Shown: positions 23,002 to 32,869 of the stretch, piece after piece | How positions within the stretch are numbered: the first letter of the stretch is position 1 | Layout of the letters: every line of letters begins with the position of its first letter | Origin: Strigamia acuminata | Lineage: Eukaryota; Arthropoda; Chilopoda; Geophilomorpha; Linotaeniidae | Direction: 5' to 3' | Assembly: GCA_949358305.1 (NCBI GenBank) | Contig: OX442318.1 | Coordinates: forward strand, 13,126,517-13,190,516 | DNA: 64,000 nt | The notes under the pieces: model-generated | What the model saw: only the letters and a program-made list of their open reading frames with translations | Databases searched by the model: none | Told to the model about the DNA's origin: nothing | Translations under genes and position numbers: made by a program

Positions 23002-24120
23002 TATCGCTTCATCAGTACTAAAAGAAATCCTTGCAATAACAATTTACAAGACTGTTTGCTTCCTTGTCTTCTTAAAATGATCAAATGCAGGTATAAGACT
23101 ATTATTGAAAATCATCTTTTTCATTCATAATCATTTAAACGTGTTTATGTAAAAATTTACATGTTAAGTTTGTATATGAATGTGCCTGGTGTAAATAGCA
23201 AACGATTACATCAATTTTCAACTTATGAAGAATTGAATTCAATAAAATTAAACTAATTTCCAGATATCCATTTTATGAAGCAAGACATCTACCAAAATGC
23301 AATGACAGTAATTTAAGAAATGAATTCCTCAATTGGACCATGTTTATCCGCTCAAGTAGAGATATACTCAAATACTGCAAATGTCTCGATTTATGTGACG
23401 TGACACAACAAAGCATAGCGTATGCTCACATCCCAAGTCATGACCCTGCTATGGAAGTTTACGTCGTTAATCAATATGTCCGTACATTGCAACAGCGTTT
23501 CTCTTACGATCTAATATCTCTGCTGTGTGACATTGGTGGAAACATCGGACTGTATTTCGGAATGTCTTGTCTGACACTGGTGGAAATGTGTGTGTACAGT
23601 TGTAAAATGCCTTTCATCAAGTTGCACGCAAGAAGGAAACAAAATTCCAAGTTGAAAAAGAAAATTCAAACTATTCTTGAAGGAACGAAGAAATTACCAA
23701 ATCCAACCTCTCGCACAAATAAATTGAAAAATTGCCTATTCATATTTCTGATTGTCATCTCGGGGTACAATGTTTACAACTCGATCAGTTCGTATTTTTA
23801 TTTTCCAATCATCAAGACTGTTACTCTGGTTAGAGACGACATCATTCAATTTCCAGTCATTATCGATTGTGGAGACAATGATGAGATTCACCATTCAAAG
23901 GAAGAATTAGCTAGAAGACTTAAGGATAATTGTCAAAATTACCAACTCTTAGATTTACTCCATCCGTTGTCTTATTTCGCAAACGACACACTCAAACTAT
24001 GGAAAGCCTCGAAAAATTTTGATGGACATTCCATAGCAGTCAACGGGCAGGAAGTAAGCAAATAAAAATTTCTACTCTAGTGCATTTTTCCCATGAATTT
24101 TGTGTTTTATGAAGTGTTTA

Positions 24121-24252
24121 AAATTTCTGAAAATTTTGTCAAAAATTTCTGAAAATTTTGTCAAACATTTCCGAAAATTTTGTCAAACATTTCCGAAAAT
24201 TTTGTCAAAAATTTCCGAAAATTTTGTCAAAAATTTCCGAAAATTTTGTCAG
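24121..24252 (+). repeat. 22-bp tandem repeat, 6 units (intron 6 of copy 2)
   Basis: The unit AAATTTCCGAAAATTTTGTC plus two bases is repeated six times without interruption. Units differ only at AAA/ACA and CTG/CCG positions. The corresponding intron in copies 1 and 4 is only 58 bp and lacks it. Confidence 0.9.
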
Positions 24253-24924
24253 TCTACTAAAATTCAACCTCATGATCTATTCTCCACTATGGTAATACTT
24301 TTTTTACAGTATGGCCAAATCAATACTGTCATGGAATTTGCAAATATATCAGAGTTGTCAACAGTATTTGGAATCTGCACCGAATTTAGAGCAGGTAGAA
24401 CCAATAAGCGACGAGTGTATACATTCCTATTTATTTTTGTGTTTTCATGTCTGCAGTTGACCTCCCACATGATCCAAATCAAAACACATTACATTATAGA
24501 AGAAATGAACCAAGCAGGTATAAGGCACGCATTCCTGTGTGCTATTACCATCAACCAGTGAGATATATTTTTGTAATATTCAATTTTTGTTCATGTGATT
24601 ACGGTACAGTATTTGTTTTTAATTGCAGCACTTATTTCTGCCGCCAAATCAATTTTTTGACCTCAACCATCTGTTTTATTTATTTCGTCGTAGTAAACTT
24701 CAAGTCGATTTTTCGCGTCAAAAGGTAATTCTTTCAAATTTAATTTAAAAAAGCACTCTTAGGTCCCATTTGTTTTCAGTTGATTCGAATAAATACTCCG
24801 AAGTCTCCTTGTCAAGCAAACGATGTAGTTTCGGAATGTGAACAAAAGTGTTATGCAATGAAACTCGCCCAACAATCAATCGATTGCAGGTACCAAGTGT
24901 GCTTTAAATAGTATTTACGGATAC

Positions 24925-25665
24925 TACAGGGTGAACAAAAAGCTGGTTCCCTACTGAATACTTCTGAAAGTGCTGACAATGCATCTAATTCAATGATGGC
25001 AAAGTATTAAAGTTGGGTGGGGCAATCTTTTGGTGACCCGAAATTTGATCTTGGAATGTTCCTTCAAGGTCATTTGAAAATTATCTTGGAAACCGTTAGA
25101 GATAGACAAAAATTTCCAATTGTAAACTTGTAGAGCAACATTTGTTTAGTCTAAAAATGACAAATTCTCAAGTCTTTTGTACTAAAAAATTTTAAGAAAA
25201 TCGCAATTGAAAAAGTAGACAAGTCAAAGGATAACATGGCCAAAATTGAAAAAGTGCCAAAAACGTGCTGACTAGACGTAAAATGACCCAAAAAATCGAT
25301 TCCCCTGGTTGGAATTTGCATATCTGGCACCGTTGCAGAGATATGGGTAGAAAACTGAATTTTTTTATGACTTTTTCTTTTCAAAACTACTTTTTCAATT
25401 GCGATTTTCTTAAATTTTTTAGAACAAAAGATTTGAGAATTAGTCATTTTTAGACTAAACAAATGTTGCTTTACAAGTTTGCAATTGGAAATTTTTGTCT
25501 ATCTCTAATTTTCAAATGACCTTGAAGGAACATTCCAAGATCAAATTTCGGGTCACCAAAACATTGCCCCACCCATCTTTAATACTTTGCCATCATTGAA
25601 TTAGATGCATTGTCAGCACTTTCAGAAATATTTAATAGGGAACCAGACTTTTTGTTCACCCTGTA
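24925..25665. mobile_element. Long-palindrome TIR element in intron 10 of copy 2
   Basis: Begins TACAGGGTGAACAAAAAG and ends with the complement CTTTTTGTTCACCCTGTA, giving a TA target duplication (24925-24926 and 25664-25665). The arms are complementary for about 300 bp each and meet near 25295. There is no coding capacity. Transcription through the intron would give a long hairpin RNA. Confidence 0.85.
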
Positions 25666-25845
25666 TAACTGCTACTTTATTAGATTACCGTTTATGGATG
25701 CGAACGAGCTACCTCTCTGCATAAATAAAGAACAAGCTGAAATAACTCGCAAAACTTATCTGGAGTCTCAATTCAAGACTGATCCTCAGAAGGAGTGTTC
25801 ATGTTTGCTACGCTGTGAAGAAACAATATTCCTACCGACTATTAA

Positions 25846-26456
25846 CCCTAGCAGCCCCAACCTAAAAAAAAATCCCTCCTCACCCAACCCGGGTCATTTT
25901 TGACCCCAACAAGATGGCCGCCGCAGCACATGGAAGCATGGAAGTGTCCAAATGCATTCGCTTCGTTTTCTGTTTATTTTAAATCAAATTCAAGTTATTT
26001 TGGTACGGTTGGATCTAGTGATTACATTAGATCCAACAATAACAAAATATTTATGTATAATAAAGGTTAAGTGGCAACAATACCACACCGAAAAACCGCA
26101 ACACACGGGCAACACACAACGGTAGTACCGGCGGCCATGAGCCAGTTCGTCCTTGCGACGTAATAAAAAAATCAATGGTTTTAGTAAAAAAAACGATGGT
26201 TTTAGTAAAAAAAAAAATAGTTTGAACCAAATTATAACATTTTTGACCTTAAAATTTTGTTTTTACCCCAAAATCGAAGTTATTAGCAAAAAAATTTTTT
26301 TTTTAAATTATCAGTCCTCGTATTTTTTTTATCATTTTAAATGATAAAAAAGCAAAATACAAAAAAAATCAGAATGAAAAACACTTTTTTTAACCGAAAA
26401 AAAAATAAAAAACACTTTCCGGGGTCAAAATTGACCCTAGGTTGGGGTGGGGAGGG
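25846..26456. mobile_element. piggyBac-type non-autonomous element in the last exon of copy 2
   Basis: Flanked by TTAA on both sides (25842-25845 and 26457-26460). The ends are CCCTAGCAGCCCCAACCTA and the inverse TAGGTTGGGGTGGGGAGGG. Internal GGGTCATTTTTGACCCC and GGGGTCAAAATTGACCC are typical of piggyBac-derived ends. No transposase is present. Its insertion splits the exon exactly at a TTAA in the coding sequence. Confidence 0.9.
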
Positions 26457-26641
26457 TTAAATACCTAGATGTTAGCAGTTACGACGAAGTAAAATACACT
26501 ATTAGCAGCAATATCCGAGAAGTAATTGAAGAATTCAAACAAATTACCATTGTAAAACTGCTATGTCAAATTGGGTCGATTATCTCTATTTTGACCGGTC
26601 TATCAATTTTTGGTCTCGTCGAATACTTCATTGATAAGTAA

Positions 26642-27200
26642 TCAAACCAGAAAAATCAAACCCAACACACCGTAACAATCTGACTGCTATGTTCGCTTCC
26701 CTGAATGATCCTATGCACCTAAAACACCCCGTTATTTTATGACACTGTTACCACAGCACTCCCTGTATTTTCAAATGATTAAATAATCACTTTAATGTTC
26801 ACCTTATGCAACTTAGTATTCGAACATACTACAATAATTGGCTATGATAACCATCGCAATTTTTTTCAAAGTTTTGGAGTTTTTGTGAAATTCTCGTCGC
26901 TTTTGTTAGCTTTTGACTTATGTATATCTTTGGTGTTACTTGTTCATATAAGCTTACATATCCATTTAAGCAATTACTTTAATGTGTCATATTGTGGTTA
27001 ATAACTTGACTATTGCTTTCATTTATTGAATACCTTTTGCTGTCTCTTGTATATTGTATATTGTATTATTATCCTTACTGCTATGAGCACGCCTCTTAAT
27101 CTATAAGTCATGCTATTCTTATTCTTTTTGTATAGAGAGGGCGCCAATTACTGGTTGCATTAAAAGATTACAGCTTCAACTGGTCACCTATCAATGGAGA
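26642..27200. other. 3' flank of channel gene 2
   Basis: AT-rich, no gene recognised. A 68-codon hydrophobic ORF at 26795-27001 has no copy in the other units and no codon signature, so I do not call it. Confidence 0.4.
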
Positions 27201-27700
27201 GAAAATCACGATTTTTTCTAGAAAATCACGATTTTTTCTAGAAAATCACGATTTTTTCTAGAAAATCACGATTTTTTCAAGAAAATCACGATTTTTTCAA
27301 GAAAATCACGATTTTTTCTAGAAAATCACGATTTTTTCTAGAAAATCACGATTTTTTCTAGAAAATCACGATTTTTTCTAGAAAATCACGATTTTTTCTA
27401 GAAAATCACGATTTTTTCTAGAAAATCACGATTTTTTCAAGAAAATCACGATTTTTTCAAGAAAATCACGATTTTTTCAACAAAATCACGATTTTTTCAA
27501 GAAAATTACGATTTTTTCAAGAAAATCACGATTTTTTCAAGAAAATCACGATTTTTTCAAGAAAATCACGATTTTTTCAAGAAAATCACGATTTTTTCAA
27601 GAAAATCAGGATTTTTTCAAGAAAATCACGATTTTTTCAAGAAAATCACGATTTTTTCAAGAAAATCACGATTTTTTCAAGAAAATCATGATTTTTTCAA
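27201..27700 (+). repeat. 20-bp minisatellite, 25 units
   Basis: The unit GAAAATCACGATTTTTTCAA or ...TTCTA is repeated 25 times with exact 20-bp register and very few substitutions. The two end variants occur in runs (CTA units early, CAA units late), showing local spread of variants. Each unit is nearly self-complementary. A 26th unit is split by the element at 27704-27874. Confidence 0.95.
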
Positions 27701-27703
27701 GAA

Positions 27704-27874
27704 TACAGTCTAAATTCTTATAACGAATCGCAAGGGACCCAAAAAATCTATTCGTTATAACAATAATTCGTTATATCGAAATTTTTTAACATGGTGTTCT
27801 ATGGCCAGCCAACCAAACCGGCCACTTTTAGGTATTCGTTATATCGCGATTCGTTATAAAGAGTTTCGACTGTA
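27704..27874. mobile_element. Pogo/Tigger-type MITE inside the minisatellite
   Basis: The terminal TACAGTCTAAATTCTTATAA and the inverse TTATAAAGAGTTTCGACTGTA, together with repeated ATTCGTTATA motifs, are the hallmark of pogo/Tigger-family ends with a TA target. It is 171 bp with no coding capacity. Flanking GAA...TCACGTTTTTTCAAC is one split minisatellite unit. Confidence 0.8.
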
Positions 27875-29183
27875 TCACGTTTTTTCAACAAATTCACGAC
27901 ATTTTGGTAAAAAACGGTGATTTTCTGAAAAGCTGCAGGTCCGAATAAGCGCTGGGCATCAAATGGTCTAAAAGTGCATTTTGTGGTCTAAAAATAAATT
28001 TTTGGGTCCAAAACTCCATTTTTATGGAAAAAAAACTGCATTTTTTTTGGTCTGAAAATGCATTTTCTGGTCCAAATTTAGTTTTCACAAAAATGCTTAC
28101 TTTTTTGGAGGATGGGCGAAGGTGCGCCAGCATGCCCAAAAATACATGGGCCCACTATACCCTAGGCACGGACCTGTGAACTTACTTGTAAATCATAAAT
28201 TGACCTGATTTTTTTTTTAGTTCAGGGCGCTGAAAAGTGTTATGTCGGCCCTGAAAATACCCCAAACACAAACACTATAGAAAAGTAAGCTCTTCTCACC
28301 AGCACAACTTATAAAAATGTTGCCATGTTATTTCAAATAATTTCTTGTAATCAAAATTAGTTTAAGTTCACCACATCAAAAATGCAAAAATCAAAATGGC
28401 GATCGTTGTAATGGTTTATTTAGAAATAATTCACTGTGTATTGTAATTTAAATCCTAAAAATAAAAATCACTCAAGTTATTTACTTACCAATTAGAACTT
28501 CTGTTTCTCTGTTGCTTCTATTTCTGCGCAGCCTTGATCAGGGCTGGACTGGGAACAAATTTATTACCGGGAAATCTGGGTGTCCGGGCCACAATTAATG
28601 AAGTCGGGACATTCTACAGCAGGCCGCGACAGGCCACAGCGGCCACAACTAGTCCAGCACTGGCCTTGATTGTTCAGTCTTTGAAGCGTTTTTCAGACAC
28701 AACACACATCGTCAAGATCACGACTCGTAATTGAGTAGCAACTGAAGTAAAGAGATCGGTGTAAAAACGGCAGGAATCGCCATCTTTTGTGATAGTTTGA
28801 GAATGTATGACGTAACAATTGATGCAAACGACAGGAAACGTCATCTTTAGTGATTGTTACTTAATTGTTTGAGAATGTGTGACGCGAAAATTAATGCAAA
28901 CGACTAGCGGACATCATAATTTGCTAATTTTAAGCGAACATAAGTACAAATTTTATAAATCACTCTAAATATAATCAGCTAACCAATAAATTTTTTTTTT
29001 TTTAAATAAAAAAAAAAGTAAGTCTTCTCAACAGCTTGACTTCAAATATTTATTTTAATTTTATTATAGAAATCACAACAAAAACAATAAAAAAAAACTA
29101 AAATGCACTTTAATAAAAACTTTTCCAATAAAATAAAATCTTATAAAAAATTACTGCTTCCTTAACCCGACACTTTCCAATTT
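27875..29183. other. Unit 2 spacer between channel and PAIP1-like genes
   Basis: Carries the same AAATGCATTTT/GGTCTGAAAA repeats (27960-28080) and GCTGAAAAGTGTTATGTCGG segment as unit 1, then about 900 bp aligned with 12180-13260. A 130-bp stretch near 28540-28670, including GGACTGGGAACAAATTTATT, is absent from units 1 and 3 and looks inserted. No gene is seen. Confidence 0.55.
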
Positions 29184-30149
29184 TCAATTCTTAGCCTTTT
29201 CTTCGGAATTCATCGGAATTTCTTCGGAATTCATCAGAATTTCTTCGGAATTCGTCGGAATTTCTTCGGAATTCGTCGGAATTTCTTCGGAATTCGTCGG
29301 AATTTCTTCGGAATTCGTCGGAATTTCTTCGGAATTCGTCGGAATTTCTTCCACAATTGCGCGTCCCCAGTTAGATTCCTGCAATTCGATGACCCCTGAT
29401 AAAACTGCCCTGCGATGCACGCTAATAACGCTGCCCGCATCGCTCAACAAAACCTTCAATTTCTTCATCTCTCTCTCGAAAAAATTAACCTTCGAATTAA
29501 CCAAGAAATCCGTCATAACTGCCCCGATCAGCGTAATCACATCCCCAGCACATTCCAAATTCCCATCGTTCGGTGATTTAAGTAACAAACTGAGGAAATA
29601 ACACACGTATTTGGCGAAAATCATCGTTACCAAGGCGCGGCGGCTCGACCGGCTCGATATGACCAAAAGTTCGGCGAAGAAGTAAACGAGTCCGTGAAAC
29701 ATGGCCGCATTCGTCCGCAACGTCGCTCCGCTTTTCGCGAAGTAATCTCGGCATTGCGTCAGCATTACCTGTAGAAAAATCGTTTTGCTTTTGTCGCAGA
29801 TCTTGGACGACAAATGGAAACACAAACGGGCGCTGCTGCGCCTCAAATTCGGCTGCTGAAAGGATTCGTTGAAAATGACGGAAATTGCGGCCGTGAGCGT
29901 TGCTTCGTCGGATTTAAAGTCGATTAGTTTGCCCGCACACACTGATTTGTATTCACTCAATCGCTTCGGATCTAATGATAGCATTTTCATATTGTTCGTC
30001 AATTCCAGCAGTAATTTATACTCGCGACGAAACGTGTGGATTATTGATAGTGGACGGTTTACTCTCGTACGTCTTAAAATGTGGCGTGGAATTAGCGGGT
30101 CGATGTCCAATTCGATCTCCAATTGCAAGTAGATGTTGTTTGCTGCCAT
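29184..30149 (-). CDS. PAIP1-like MIF4G-domain protein, copy B, with C-terminal heptad expansion
   Basis: Single open frame of 321 residues. The MIF4G core aligns throughout with copy A, including MFHGLVYFFAELL, SPNDGNLECAGDV and IELQESNWGRA. It differs at many positions yet has no frame break, which suggests it is or was under constraint. Near the C-terminus it has seven acidic 7-residue repeats (five EEIPTNS, then EEILMNS and EEIPMNS) inserted between IV and EKAKN; copy A lacks them. The family role is in translation initiation through eIF4A and PABP contacts; no direct evidence of partners is visible. Intronless, minus strand, same position in its unit as copy A. Confidence 0.75.
   Translation of the reverse strand: MAANNIYLQLEIELDIDPLIPRHILRRTRVNRPLSIIHTFRREYKLLLELTNNMKMLSLDPKRLSEYKSVCAGKLIDFKSDEATLTAAISVIFNESFQQPNLRRSSARLCFHLSSKICDKSKTIFLQVMLTQCRDYFAKSGATLRTNAAMFHGLVYFFAELLVISSRSSRRALVTMIFAKYVCYFLSLLLKSPNDGNLECAGDVITLIGAVMTDFLVNSKVNFFEREMKKLKVLLSDAGSVISVHRRAVLSGVIELQESNWGRAIVEEIPTNSEEIPTNSEEIPTNSEEIPTNSEEIPTNSEEILMNSEEIPMNSEEKAKN
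29199..29352 (-). repeat. Coding 21-bp minisatellite in PAIP1-like copy B
   Basis: TTCTTCGGAATTCGTCGGAA plus one base is repeated seven times on the plus strand, encoding EEIPTNS heptads on the minus strand. The unit length is a multiple of three, so the frame is kept. Variants are confined to the C-terminal side. Confidence 0.9.
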
Positions 30150-31295
30150 TTTTTAAATAAAAACTGGGTTGGTTTGGGATGTGTGGGCTAGTGGGTGGTG
30201 GAAGCAGTAATGAGGAAAGGTGATTAATTGGGATTTATATGGCTTTTGTTTCTGATTGGTTTTTAGTAATCATGTGGTGCATAAATAAGTTGTTTACAGG
30301 TAAAAATTTGCATAAATCGTCGACTGACACGGTATTACATAAAAAAAAAATTTTAAAAATTAAAAATTTGTTTTTTATGACATTTTTTAATGGAATTTTT
30401 TTTTGTTTGTTAATAAATCGTAATTTAAATGCAAAACATTAAAGTTTTCGACCATTTTGATTAAAATGTAGCAAAAATAAATATAAAGAGTAAAAAAATC
30501 AAATTTTTCAATAATTTTTATTAAAAAAATTTAAAAATATGTCACATCAAACGTTTCCATCGCCTCTATTAACACACTAAAAAAAAAAACTATTACAGTA
30601 AATTTATAAACATCAAAATATGAAAGAAAAAAACCAAAAAACTCATTCACAAATATTAAAAACATTTTGAAAATTAATTAAACACAAAATATCTATTAAA
30701 TTATTCTCATTCACTTAAAATCCAAACATTTCACACACTAGCTACAGTACCATCAATCGTGCTACCAAACGTTGCAAATACTCAAAATACATAACAACTA
30801 CCGGTAAATCCCGACTCGATGTTAAATCACACGTTTTGATGCGTGATTGGTGTTTGGCTTCGCGACGAATGGTGGGAGAAATTCGACAAAAACGTTTGGA
30901 TTTCTCATTGGTTTTCAGCATCGAGTTGCGCAAAACTCATCAAACTACGTCATACGTTGTAGAAATAAAGAACCAAATTAAATCCTTAAGCAAATGGGCG
31001 TTCCCTGTGTTTGCTCTTTTGATTTCGTGGGCGTTAGTTTAGGTGCATTGCAGTGCAGCATCTTCGGGTTTGCTTTCCGTACATCGCGTGTGGTGTTGCA
31101 GTGAAGCTTTAGGGTTGGCGCAAAGCCCGATAGAGATGTTTATGCCACATATCACTCGATACAAATAAATTTAAAAATTTATTCCACCATTTTCAAAATC
31201 TGTTTTCCATCCCATTTCCATTTACTTTTCAACTGACACTGGAATTGCTTCGTAACAAATCGAAATTATTAAAATTGTTGCCAACCCATTGATGA
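30150..31295. other. Flank between unit 2 and truncated unit 3
   Basis: 30150-30330 repeats the promoter-side flank of the PAIP1-like genes. Then comes 400 bp of AT-rich DNA, then a GC-richer block (about 30740-31140) with several CpG and a 68-codon ORF at 30836-31042 that I do not recognise. Homology to the channel gene starts abruptly at about 31296. Confidence 0.45.
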
Positions 31296-32869
31296 AATAC
31301 TACATAATATTTTTGCTTTGCGACATTGGAGGAAACATCGGCCTCCATTTAGAAATGTCTTGCTTAATGCTCGTCGAGATGTTTACACATTGCTGCAAAG
31401 TATCTTTGACAAAATTTGGCAAAACAACCAAAACAAAGGGCAAAGTGAAAGCAAAAATTCCAACTATACTTGAAAACATGCAGAAAAAACAAAATCCATC
31501 GTGTATTAAACATAAATTGACAACCAGCGTGTCATTATTGCTGTTTTGCACCTCAGTTTATCAGACTTACAACTTGATTGCCACTTATTCTGAATGTCCA
31601 CTCTCGACAACCGTTAATGTCATTAGAGACAACATCATTGAGTTTCCACTCGTCATTGCATGTAATGAAAATGTAAAAATAATAGCAGCTAGGACAAAGT
31701 TAGCTCGTAAAATGAAAACTGATTGTGATCACTACCAACTGCTCGATTTACTCCATCAATCATCGAAATACGCTAATAAATCACAGGAATTATGGAAGGA
31801 CTCTTCCGCTTACGAAGAATTTGTCTCTTTGGGAAAACTGATTTTAGGAGTGAGCGAGCAAATTATTAAACTATTAATACAATCGGATAAAATTACTGTT
31901 TTTACAGGTAAATACAACTGATTATTACATATTTTATGCCAATTTATCAGAAATATCAACGGTATTTGGAATGTGCACCATATTTTATAAAAGTAACTGA
32001 AAAAAATAATCAATTCTGTGCTTCTACTTTTTAATATTTGCAGGTGACAGGCTCTTTTCACGCAAGAAAAATCATTTAGTTGTTTATCATTACAACCCGG
32101 AACGCAAATGCAACGATTATCAAACTGTGAGATAAGTTTTGCTTGGATAGTTTCCACATTCTAATCACGTTGTTGTTTATTTGACTTTGTGCATTTCCAG
32201 CAATTCGTTATGCCAAAACGTTTTTCATCCAAAATACATTTTTAACACTCACGGTTGGTTACCTTTGCACTACAATTGATATTTCTCGCCAAACGGTAAT
32301 TTTGGATTTAAAAAAGCACTATTTAAATGTTCTTTGATGTTATTCCTTCTAGATTGTTCGAATAAACACGGCAAGAAGTCCTTGTAAACCAAATAAAGAA
32401 GTCTCTGAATGTGAACGGAAATGTTTTGCTGAAAAATTTGCAGAACAACCCCTCAATTGCAAGTAAAAATTGATCAAAGAATAATATGAGGTGCAGAAAT
32501 ATACGGGTAGTTCTTATTTTTGTTACCAGATTGCCATTCATGAAAAACAATACGTTAGAACTCTGCGGGACTCTGGAATCAGCAAGAAGATCTCAAGAGC
32601 TATATCTGCAAAGTCAATTCAAAACAAACCCCCAAAAAGACTGTTCCTGCGAGGCGAGCTGTGAGGAAACCATTTATATTCTTTACACAACTGCACAAAC
32701 TAAACATATTGGCATTATGGTAGCTAGATACACGATTGAAAAAAACATTCGGGAAGTAATCGAACAACAGATACAAATTTCTTTAGTTAAATTATTGTGT
32801 AACATTGGATCTGTTTTTAGTATTCTTACCGGTCTCTCGATATTTTATCTCATTGAATATTTCATTTGA
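31296..32869 (+). pseudogene. DEG/ENaC channel copy 3, 5'-truncated
   Basis: Begins inside exon 6 at domain-1 TM2 and keeps the later exons: about 31296-31849, 31908-31992, 32044-32126, 32201-32295, 32353-32462 and 32530-32869. Exons 1-5 and the start of exon 6 are missing. Exon 9 is 95 bp instead of 96, and its altered frame meets a stop, so domain 2 is broken. The domain-1 filter reads LEMS instead of FGMS, losing the conserved glycine. Domain-2 sequence is otherwise very close to copies 1 and 4. Introns are retained, so this is a DNA-level duplicate and not a retrocopy. Confidence 0.85.

Larger units (their letters stand above)
18294..26641 (+). pseudogene. Two-domain DEG/ENaC channel, copy 2, last exon split by a transposon
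   Basis: The exon plan is the same as copy 1: 18294-18974 (contains the N gap), 19032-19104, 19174-19253, 21682-21834, 23002-23090, 23264-24053, 24310-24394, 24457-24557, 24629-24724, 24780-24889, and a last exon at 25684-26641 interrupted at 25846-26456. Exon 6 (790 bp) again runs from domain-1 TM2 (IGGNIGLYFGMS) through the linker into domain-2 TM1 and QFPVIIDC without a stop. Exon 4 is 153 bp rather than 105, and exon 8 is 101 rather than 83. Intron 1 appears to use a GC donor (AAG|GCAAAC). The last-exon frame continues exactly across the transposon (KYLDVSSYDEV onward, GLS filter, ending EYFIDK). As it stands, translation stops inside the transposon and domain 2 lacks TM2. Divergence from copies 1 and 4 is high, yet no other frame break is seen, so loss may be recent. 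Confidence 0.8.

Noticed and set aside
26795-27001. Hydrophobic 68-codon ORF after channel copy 2
   Set aside because: It is AT-rich, has no homologue in the flanks of the other units and no recognisable motif, so it is likely chance.
27201-27700. CRISPR-like array
   Set aside because: The 20-bp units are contiguous with no unique spacers, and the host is a eukaryote. It is a minisatellite.
31908-31925. Frame-0 extension of exon 6 in copies 1, 3 and 4 to the stop after GKYN or EKSN
   Set aside because: A GT donor at the same place in all copies and an acceptor just before the DYYIFYANLS-type exon keep the frame into the next Cys-rich exons; reading through would lose domain-2 TM2.
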